NCBI GenBank assembly: GCA_009691815.1
Contig: SIAL01000226.1
Location: 1-6,029 of the forward strand
DNA: 6,029 nucleotides
Source: Gemmataceae bacterium
GTDB lineage: Bacteria; Planctomycetota; Planctomycetia; Gemmatales; Gemmataceae
Direction: 5' to 3'
Shown: in pieces, positions 1 to 5,172 of the stretch
Numbering within the stretch: position 1 is the stretch's first letter
How the letters are laid out: each line of letters opens with the position of its first letter
The notes under the pieces: model-generated
The model's input: the letters and a program-made list of their open reading frames with translations, nothing else
Told to the model about the DNA's origin: nothing
The model's database searches: none
Program-made: the position numbers and the translations under genes

Positions 1-484
1 GGCGGATTGCGTAAGGATCGCCCTGCATGAATGGGGGTGCGATTGGAGTTGGGTGTTTTCGGGGATCAATGCCGGGGGGAATATGGGTGCTGATGTTCCC
101 ATTTCGGGAACGATTGCCGCGGCCCGAGAGGCGGCCTACCACGGGCTTAGGGCTGTAGCGTTTTCCCAATATAAAATTCGAGGTTTGGAATATGACTGGG
201 ATCGTGCCGCTTCTTGGGTATGCCGGGTTATCGAGTGGCTTTCCGAACGCAATACCCCCGCTGGTTGCTTTTGGAATGTAAACTTCCCCCATTTGGAAAA
301 GGGCGATCCTGAACCCGCCATCCTAGAGGCATCCGTGGGTCGCTATCCCCTTCCCTTGGAATATCGCAAAGGGGAAAAAGGTTGGCTTTATGCAGGGCAA
401 TACCACCAAAGGGAAAGAGAAGCGGGTAGCGATGTCGCCGTTTGTTTTGGGGGGGATATCGCAGTGAGTTTGATTTCGGTTTGA
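1..484 (+). CDS. surE: 5'/3'-nucleotidase SurE family protein, C-terminal part (start outside window)
   Basis: SurE enzymes are metal-dependent phosphatases that remove phosphate from nucleoside 5'- or 3'-monophosphates in the cytoplasm. The frame is open from base 2 to the TGA at 482-484, about 160 residues, and begins inside the ADCV segment that precedes the metal-site loop. The family signature SGINAGGNMG is at about 58-87, followed by the SGTIAAAREA helix; its Asn is a metal ligand in characterised SurE. The N-terminal DDG catalytic motif must lie upstream and cannot be checked. The protein ends directly after the GSDVAVCFGGDIAVSL strand, so it lacks the C-terminal arm of about 25 residues that follows the equivalent strand in E. 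coli SurE. From memory, planctomycete homologues end similarly, so I read this as lineage-normal rather than truncated. A GTG at 53 lies inside the conserved domain and is not the real start. The stop abuts that of convergent fabF. Confidence 0.88.
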   Translation, partial: ADCVRIALHEWGCDWSWVFSGINAGGNMGADVPISGTIAAAREAAYHGLRAVAFSQYKIRGLEYDWDRAASWVCRVIEWLSERNTPAGCFWNVNFPHLEKGDPEPAILEASVGRYPLPLEYRKGEKGWLYAGQYHQREREAGSDVAVCFGGDIAVSLISV

Positions 485-485
485 A

Positions 486-1775
486 TCAACCCGCAAAGGA
501 CGACATGACAAGGGCCGCATTTTGGCCCCCAAAACCAAAGCTTGTGGAAAGTCCCTTGTGCACCGGAATTTCCCGAGCGCTGTTGGGCACATAATCGAGG
601 TCGCATCCCGGATCGCGCTGGGTTTGGTTGATGGTTGGTGGCAATTCTCCTGTCTTAAGAGTCATGGCCAAGGCCACCGCCTCAACGGCCCCTGCCGCCC
701 CAATTAGGTGACCGATCATCGACTTGATAGAGGAAAGCGGAACCTTGGCAGAATCCACACCAAGGACTTTTTTGATGGCAGTTGTTTCCATTAGGTCGTT
801 GAGCCGTGTGCTGGTCCCGTGGGCGTTGATGTAGCCTATTTCCGAGGCGTTTGTGCCTGCTTCCCTGAGAGCCCAGTTGATAGCGCGGCAAGCCCCCTTG
901 GCTTCGGGATCGGGTTTCGTGACCGAGTAGGCATCAAAACTGGTACCCATACCCAAAACCTCAGCATAGATCTCGGCGCCTCTGGCCTTGGCATGTTCCA
1001 ATTCTTCAAGAACAAGAACTCCTGCTCCCTCGCCAAGCACAAAGCCGTCACGCTGACCGTCAAAAGGGCGGGAAACTTCCTCGGGGGATCGTGTGGCTGG
1101 GCTCAGCGCCCCTAACGCGCTGTAGGCAACCATAAGGAGCGGATCAAGGCGGCTATCGGCACCGCCCGCGATCATGAGGTCGGCATCCCCCCGCGCAATT
1201 AGGCGAAAGGCCTCACCTACCGCTTGGGTGCCCGCCGCGCAAGCGGTCGTAATCGTGGAATTGGGACCTTGGGCGTTATGCACCAAAGATATGTGCGCTG
1301 CCAACATGTTGGGCAAATATTTAAGAATCCAAAGGGGAGCGAGTTTTCCTGGACCATGTTGACCCAGATTTTGAGTATAGTTTGGGTCTTCGTTGTGAAA
1401 TGCTTCACACAGGAGCGAACTGATCTCCCCGAGATCGACCGGAACCATTCCCGAACCCATAACGACTCCAAATCGTTCTAAGTTGATTTTGGAACAATCA
1501 AGGCCGGAATCGTTCATGGCAAGGATAGAGGCCACCACCCCAAAACGGGCAGCTCTCCCCATAATTTTGGCACTTTTGCGATGTTCTTGAGGAAGGTATT
1601 TCACGAAATCAAAATCGGGAACCTGACCGGCAATCCGGACTGGATGCTTTGAGGCATCAAAACAGGTGATTCCCTTCACACCGCTTTTGCCTGCCACACA
1701 AGCATTCCAAAAATCGGTCTTTCCGATACCATTGGGGGCCACAACCCCCAAACCGGACACGACTACCCGCTTCAT
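486..1775 (-). CDS. fabF: beta-ketoacyl-[acyl-carrier-protein] synthase II (KAS II)
   Basis: This cytoplasmic thiolase-fold enzyme condenses malonyl-ACP with acyl-ACP, the elongation step of type II fatty-acid synthesis. The 429-residue product carries the whole KAS II catalytic set: nucleophile Cys179 in TTACAAGTQ, His319 in NAHGTST, Lys351 and His356 in KSMIGH, then the glycine-rich GFGGQN near 414-419. Spacing between these residues equals that of E. coli FabF (163, 303, 335, 340) plus 16. The extra 16 residues fall between GSGM (107-110) and the catalytic Cys. GFGGQN replaces the usual GFGGTN. I chose the ATG at 1773-1775 because MKRVVVSGLG aligns with the family N-terminus; the upstream in-frame ATG at 1824-1826 adds 17 unconserved residues. 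No clear Shine-Dalgarno precedes either start. No acpP, fabG or fabD is adjacent, so this is a stand-alone copy, possibly one of several paralogues. A role in a specialised lipid or polyketide route cannot be excluded. Confidence 0.93.
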   Translation of the reverse strand: MKRVVVSGLGVVAPNGIGKTDFWNACVAGKSGVKGITCFDASKHPVRIAGQVPDFDFVKYLPQEHRKSAKIMGRAARFGVVASILAMNDSGLDCSKINLERFGVVMGSGMVPVDLGEISSLLCEAFHNEDPNYTQNLGQHGPGKLAPLWILKYLPNMLAAHISLVHNAQGPNSTITTACAAGTQAVGEAFRLIARGDADLMIAGGADSRLDPLLMVAYSALGALSPATRSPEEVSRPFDGQRDGFVLGEGAGVLVLEELEHAKARGAEIYAEVLGMGTSFDAYSVTKPDPEAKGACRAINWALREAGTNASEIGYINAHGTSTRLNDLMETTAIKKVLGVDSAKVPLSSIKSMIGHLIGAAGAVEAVALAMTLKTGELPPTINQTQRDPGCDLDYVPNSAREIPVHKGLSTSFGFGGQNAALVMSSFAG

Positions 1776-1868
1776 GGGAAAAGCTTTCTTACATAGGTTC
1801 CCAGAATGCCCTGTTTTAATAGGCATCCCAAGTTTCTTAATAGTGTTCTTTTTACTTAGTCATCTCAA

Positions 1869-1897
1869 ATTATCCAGCTTTCCCGGTCGGATTGCAA
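1869..1897 (-). promoter_or_regulatory. candidate sigma70-type promoter for fabF
   Basis: Read on the minus strand there is TTGCAA (1892-1897, 4 of 6 to the -35 consensus), a 17-base spacer, and GATAAT (1869-1874, 5 of 6 to the -10 consensus). The predicted start of transcription is near 1862, giving a leader of about 86 bases to the chosen fabF start. The hexamer quality and ideal spacing are visible in the sequence; activity is inferred. Confidence 0.45.
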
Positions 1898-1909
1898 TAG
1901 GAAAAAATC

Positions 1910-1939
1910 TTCATACGCAAAAGATTTCCTTGGCATAAT
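1910..1939 (+). promoter_or_regulatory. candidate extended -10 promoter for the permease gene
   Basis: CATAAT at 1934-1939 matches the -10 consensus at 5 of 6 positions and is preceded by TGG, which forms an extended -10 element (TGn). A weak -35, TTCATA, lies at 1910-1915 with an 18-base spacer. Transcription would begin near 1946, giving a leader of about 79 bases that contains the hairpin at 1966-1989. It lies back to back with the fabF promoter candidate, so one regulator bound between them could affect both genes. This is inferred from sequence match only. Confidence 0.35.
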
Positions 1940-1965
1940 CGCTAAAACCGGACCTTAGAGTTGTT

Positions 1966-1989
1966 GGGCAAAGAATTGGCATTTTGCCC
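1966..1989 (+). promoter_or_regulatory. leader hairpin upstream of the permease gene
   Basis: GGGCAAA (1966-1972) and TTTGCCC (1983-1989) are perfect 7-base inverted arms around a 10-base loop. The hairpin would lie in the permease mRNA leader, 35 bases before the start codon. A run of eight T follows at 2004-2011 and leads straight into the GGAG ribosome site. The T run is 14 bases beyond the stem, so it is not a classical terminator. It could be an attenuator, a translation-control element, an operator, or chance. Confidence 0.3.
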
Positions 1990-2011
1990 TGCCCTTGGGG
2001 ATATTTTTTTT

Positions 2012-2015
2012 GGAG
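2012..2015 (+). promoter_or_regulatory. ribosome binding site that fixes the permease start
   Basis: GGAG sits 9 bases before the ATG at 2025-2027. It favours that start over the in-frame TTG at 1995, which would add ten residues, overlap the T run and have no comparable site upstream. Confidence 0.5.
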
Positions 2016-2024
2016 ACCCTACCC

Positions 2025-3695
2025 ATGCGACCTTCCCTTTGGATAAAATCGGACCTAAATGCGTTTTTTGGGCTGGCCTTGGATAATGTTGCCGTCATCA
2101 TTCTCTTGCTAGGTCTGATTTCGGGTACCCAAAGCCAACAAGAGCAGGTTGAGTCCGGTAGATATGTTTTTTCGCCCGATTTTGTCGTTTCCAACATGGT
2201 TCCGGGAACCGCGCTTGGTGTCCTTTTTGGCGACTTGGTTTTCTCGGCCATGGGGTTCCTTTTGGCCAAAAGGGTGGGAAGGGCGGTAACCGCAATGCCT
2301 TTGGGGTTGGATACTCCCAGTACTTTCGGGGTTGCTTTTTTGGTCCTTTTGCCCGCGTTGACCCTTGGCCACAAACAGTTTCCAGGCGATCCAGAGGCGG
2401 CACAAAATTTTGCTTGGCATGTGGGGCTTTCCGTTTTGGTGATCACCGGGGTGATCAAAACCTTACTTTCACCTTTTGGCAATTGGGTTCGAAGGATTTT
2501 GCCCCGCGCTAGCCTTTTGGGGTCCCTAAGTGGCATTGCCTTGGCCCTGATTGCTTTTTTACCCCTCATTAACGATGGCATTGCGTCGGTTCCCTTGGTC
2601 GGGATTGTTGCCCTTGGCCTTATGGTTGGGGCCCTTGTTGCGAACCTTCAAATACTCCGGTTACCAGGTGTCTTGGGTGCGGCTTTGGTAGGTTGTGCTT
2701 TAACAGGGATTGCCGGGTTGATGCCGGACTCCATCCCTCTTGCGCCCGGATTTTCCGATCAACCCCTGCATTTTAGTTGGACCGGAATCCCATGGGTTTG
2801 GGGTTCCGTCGGTGGAGAGTATTGGGGTTCCGTTTTAAGTGCGGCCCTGGACCGGTTGCCGGTCATCTTGCCATTTGCTCTGGCGACCATCATTGGCGGC
2901 ATCGACTGCACCGAGAGTGCCGCAAGCGTCGGGGATGAATATGACACCAGAGCGGTTTTGTTCACCGAGGCAATTGCCAGTTTGGTGGCCGGGGTTTTTG
3001 GTGGGGTCATCCAAACGACACCTTACATCGGTCACCCTGCCTACAAGAAAATGGGGGGCCAAATTGGTTACACTCTGCTCACCGCCATTTTCATTGGATT
3101 GGCAGGGTTTACCGGGGCTTTTTACCTGTTGGAGTACATCCCCAAATCGTGCCTTTATCCGATTTTGGTCTATGTCGGAATCGAGATCACTGCCTCGAGT
3201 TTTCATTCCACCGAACCCAAACATCTTCCCGCCTTGGCGTTGGCTTTTTTGCCCGCCTTGGCATACCTCATGACGCTTGGGTTAAAAACAGGTTTTGGCA
3301 TGGCCACTCCAACGGGCCTTGGATTTGTTCAAACTTTGCGCTGTGTGGGCAACGGCTTTTTGGTGACCTCGATACTCTGGTCGGCCATGTTGGTGATGGT
3401 GATCGACAAAAGGGCGGTAGCGGGGGTGATATTTGCCCTCGTGGCGGCATTTTGCAGTTTTTTCGGAGTGATCCATTCCCCATTGGGGGATGAACATGTG
3501 GGACCTCCTTGGGTAGTAATGGAACAGGTTCAAAAAGAATTCCATGATGTGGTAAAATACCAGACCCCCTATCATTGGGCCGGGGCCTACCTCATCCTTG
3601 GTTTGGTTTTCGCCCTGTGGGCCCTAAGCATGAAAAAATCCCCTTTGTCCCCTCCCTTGGAAATCGGAAAGAAAGACGCTAAAGCCCCCCATTAA
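2025..3695 (+). CDS. NCS2-like (xanthine/uracil-type) membrane permease, substrate unknown
   Basis: A 556-residue, strongly hydrophobic inner-membrane protein with roughly 13-15 predicted spans, consistent with the 14-helix UraA/SulP-like fold of nucleobase:cation symporters. Visible spans include about 11-34, 58-82, 131-149, 165-184, 187-205, 214-231, 275-291, 310-329, 347-370, 374-392, 400-420, 446-460, 463-483 and a last one at 518-536. Two conserved-looking blocks sit where NCS2 proteins bind substrate. One is GGIDCTESAASVGDEYDTR (291-309), with acidic residues Asp294, Glu297, Asp304 and Glu305. The other is QTTPYIGHPAYKKMG (330-344), resembling the TTTYIES-type loop of AzgA-like permeases. 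MPLGLDTPSTFG (91-102) is another distinctive block. Glu387 in a span around VGIEITASS may be functional. The protein is longer than typical NCS2 members, with a hydrophilic stretch at about 484-516 before the final span and a lysine-rich tail. No metabolic gene next to it hints at the substrate, so purine, pyrimidine or another organic anion is only a guess. Confidence 0.72.
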   Translation: MRPSLWIKSDLNAFFGLALDNVAVIILLLGLISGTQSQQEQVESGRYVFSPDFVVSNMVPGTALGVLFGDLVFSAMGFLLAKRVGRAVTAMPLGLDTPSTFGVAFLVLLPALTLGHKQFPGDPEAAQNFAWHVGLSVLVITGVIKTLLSPFGNWVRRILPRASLLGSLSGIALALIAFLPLINDGIASVPLVGIVALGLMVGALVANLQILRLPGVLGAALVGCALTGIAGLMPDSIPLAPGFSDQPLHFSWTGIPWVWGSVGGEYWGSVLSAALDRLPVILPFALATIIGGIDCTESAASVGDEYDTRAVLFTEAIASLVAGVFGGVIQTTPYIGHPAYKKMGGQIGYTLLTAIFIGLAGFTGAFYLLEYIPKSCLYPILVYVGIEITASSFHSTEPKHLPALALAFLPALAYLMTLGLKTGFGMATPTGLGFVQTLRCVGNGFLVTSILWSAMLVMVIDKRAVAGVIFALVAAFCSFFGVIHSPLGDEHVGPPWVVMEQVQKEFHDVVKYQTPYHWAGAYLILGLVFALWALSMKKSPLSPPLEIGKKDAKAPH

Positions 3696-3717
3696 ACCGC
3701 CCTTAGGCCCCCCATTA
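3684..3717 (+). repeat. short direct repeat at the permease 3' end
   Basis: GCCCCCCATTA occurs twice, at 3684-3694 (overlapping the permease stop codon) and at 3707-3717. A second short repeat, TTATTCAA, follows at 3715-3722 and 3731-3738. They are probably local duplications; I see no hairpin followed by a T run here, so no intrinsic terminator for the permease can be called. Confidence 0.4.
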
Positions 3718-3831
3718 TTCAAACATTCCCTTATTCAAGCCCTCTCTTCGGGTGGAAAGCGCGGTATTGGCTATTAGGCCAAGAGTCGGCTACAAACCCC
3801 AATCCACCCCCTTGCGAAACTAGGGTTTATT

Positions 3832-3862
3832 GCCCGATTCGCCCTTTGGTTCCCCATCGGGC
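3832..3862. repeat. 7-base inverted repeat upstream of ispG
   Basis: GCCCGAT (3832-3838) and ATCGGGC (3856-3862) are perfect inverted arms with 17 bases between them. The right arm ends two bases before the candidate -35 of the ispG promoter, so an operator is possible. The arms are short enough that chance is also realistic. Confidence 0.3.
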
Positions 3863-3863
3863 C

Positions 3864-3893
3864 TTGACGGTCATTGACAAGGACACTTAGCAT
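3864..3893 (+). promoter_or_regulatory. weak candidate promoter for ispG
   Basis: TTGACG (3864-3869, 5 of 6 to the -35 consensus), an 18-base spacer and TAGCAT (3888-3893, 4 of 6 to the -10 consensus). Transcription would start near 3900, leaving a leader of about 51 bases to the chosen ispG start. A perfect TTGACA also occurs at 3874-3879 but has no usable -10 after it. Confidence 0.3.
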
Positions 3894-3950
3894 GAAAGGA
3901 GAAGCGCTCTTTTTCGCCTCATGGATTCCAAGGAAGGCCAACGACAGTTT

Positions 3951-5114
3951 ATGTCCTATCAGCATACTTTTGTTCGACATAAAACCCGTGTTGTAGTGGT
4001 TGGAGGCGTTGCGATTGGGGGAGACAACCCCATCCGAGTCCAATCCATGACCACACCGGATACCCATTTGGTTGCCGAGGTGGTGGCCCAAATTTTGAAG
4101 TTGGAGGAGGCCGGTTGCGAATTGGTGCGTGTCACCGTTCCAAAAGCCGAAGATGCCGCCGCCCTTGGTGAGATTCGAAAGCAAATCCATATCCCCCTCA
4201 TTTGTGACATTCACTTCGACCATAAAATGGCTTTGGCCGCAATTGATCACCCTGTGGACAAAATCCGAATCAACCCGGGGAACTTGGGCGGCTTGGACAA
4301 ATTCCGCCAAGTCATCCGAAAAGCAAAAAACAAAGGTATCCCCATGCGGATCGGCGTCAATGCCGGCAGCCTAGAGCGGGAACTTGTCGAAAAATACGGC
4401 TTTCCCTGCCCCCCCGCCATGGTGGAAAGCGTTTTACGATACATTGAGATCGCGGAATCCGAGCACTATTACGACTTAATCGTTTCGCTCAAATCTTCCG
4501 ATGTTCCAACCGCTGTGGAGGCCTATCGCCTTTACGCAAAACAGGCCAATTACCCGACCCACATTGGTATCACCGAGGCAGGCAAACCACCCTATGCCGT
4601 CACCAAATCCGCCTGTGGTTTGGCACCACTTTTGATGGACGGCATTGGCGACACCATGCGCATTAGCCTTTTGGGCGATCCCGTTCCCGAAGTAGCTGCC
4701 GCCTTTGACATCCTGCAAGCTACTCAGCGGCGGGTGCGCCGACCCGAACTGATTGCCTGTCCCACCTGTGGTCGGCTGGAAATTGACCTTGAGGGAATTG
4801 TGGCCCAGGTAGAAAAGCGTTTAGAGGGGAAAAAGACTCCTATCAAAATTTCCATTTTGGGATGTGTGGTCAATGGTCCCGGCGAAGCTAGGGAAGCCGA
4901 TTTGGGGATTGCCGCCGGGAAAGGAAAGGGAGTCATCTTCAAACGGGGGGAAATCGTCCGCCATGTCCTTGAAAGTGAAATGGTGGATGCCTTGATGGAG
5001 GAGGTGGCAAAATGGGAGGCCGAAGAATTGGAAAAGGGCACCCTTTACCGAGAGAAATCCATAGAAAACTCCAAGCACCCACACCGTACCCGACTTCCCT
5101 TGATAAAGGGTTGA
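3951..5114 (+). CDS. ispG: 4-hydroxy-3-methylbut-2-en-1-yl diphosphate synthase (IspG/GcpE)
   Basis: IspG is the penultimate enzyme of the MEP isoprenoid pathway. It reduces the cyclic diphosphate MEcPP to HMBPP in the cytoplasm using a [4Fe-4S] cluster and a flavodoxin or ferredoxin electron donor. The N-terminal TIM-barrel part shows VQSMTT (30-35), CDIHFDHKMAL (85-95), RINPGNLGG (106-114), RIGVNAGSLE (133-142) and GITEAG (206-211). The C-terminal cluster domain has CPTC (Cys270, Cys273) and GCVVNGPGEA (Cys305, Glu312). Counted from the ATG at 3951 these four ligands fall on exactly the E. coli numbers, which is the main reason for this start; 387 residues against 372 in E. coli. An in-frame ATG at 3921 would add ten residues and has no ribosome site. 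AAGGAAGG at 3930-3937 is 13 bases before 3951, a poor spacing. There is no barrel insert of the large plant/chlamydial kind. The tail after about 365 is basic and unconserved. The downstream zinc-ribbon gene may be cotranscribed. Confidence 0.96.
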   Translation: MSYQHTFVRHKTRVVVVGGVAIGGDNPIRVQSMTTPDTHLVAEVVAQILKLEEAGCELVRVTVPKAEDAAALGEIRKQIHIPLICDIHFDHKMALAAIDHPVDKIRINPGNLGGLDKFRQVIRKAKNKGIPMRIGVNAGSLERELVEKYGFPCPPAMVESVLRYIEIAESEHYYDLIVSLKSSDVPTAVEAYRLYAKQANYPTHIGITEAGKPPYAVTKSACGLAPLLMDGIGDTMRISLLGDPVPEVAAAFDILQATQRRVRRPELIACPTCGRLEIDLEGIVAQVEKRLEGKKTPIKISILGCVVNGPGEAREADLGIAAGKGKGVIFKRGEIVRHVLESEMVDALMEEVAKWEAEELEKGTLYREKSIENSKHPHRTRLPLIKG

Positions 5115-5172
5115 AAAAAGGGACCGGGCCGGGAGTTCCTTTCTTTTCTCCCCTCCCAAAAGGGTTTTAGCC
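5115..5172 (+). other. short spacer after ispG with imperfect hairpin and downstream ribosome site
   Basis: AAAGGGA (5117-5123) can pair with TTCCTTT (5136-5142), including one G-T pair, around a 12-base G/C-rich loop, and CTTTT follows. This is at best a weak terminator. AAAAGGG at 5158-5164 lies 8 bases before the GTG at 5173 and is the likely ribosome site of the next gene. The short gap allows readthrough from ispG. Confidence 0.3.

Larger units (their letters stand above)
3696..3950. other. intergenic region between permease and ispG
   Basis: This 255-base stretch holds no supported gene. It contains short direct repeats near 3707-3738, a small TTGGC/GCCAA stem at 3767-3782 with a 6-base loop, AAACCC/GGGTTT arms at 3794-3828, GCCCGAT/ATCGGGC arms at 3832-3862 and a weak promoter candidate at 3864-3893. 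A 34-codon reading frame (3892-3996) overlaps the ispG start in another frame. It looks like the terminator and promoter zone between two separately controlled genes. Confidence 0.5.

Noticed and set aside
1776..1826. Upstream ATG at 1824-1826 as the fabF start
   Set aside because: The extra 17 residues are not KAS-like, and MKRVVVSGLG at 1775 matches the family N-terminus.
1976..1992. Possible sigma54 (-24/-12) promoter at TTGGCATTTTGC
   Set aside because: The GG to GC spacing is off: one GC is too close and the next is one base too far. The stretch is better explained as part of the leader hairpin.
1995..2024. TTG at 1995 as the permease start
   Set aside because: It adds MGIFFLETLP, which lies over the T run and ribosome site. 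ATG at 2025 has a properly placed GGAG.
1955..2581. 208-codon open frame on the minus strand
   Set aside because: It lies antisense to the permease coding region, its translation is Lys/Pro-rich with no recognisable domain, and it crosses the divergent promoter region.
3874..3879. Perfect TTGACA -35 hexamer before ispG
   Set aside because: At 16 to 18 bases downstream there is only AGGAGA-like sequence, which does not resemble a -10 element.
3921..3950. ATG at 3921 as the ispG start
   Set aside because: It has no ribosome site, and counting from 3951 places all four cluster ligands on the E. coli numbers.
3774..4310. 178-codon open frame on the minus strand
   Set aside because: Most of it is antisense to the highly conserved N-terminal half of ispG. 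The composition fits a shadow frame and no ribosome site or family match is seen.
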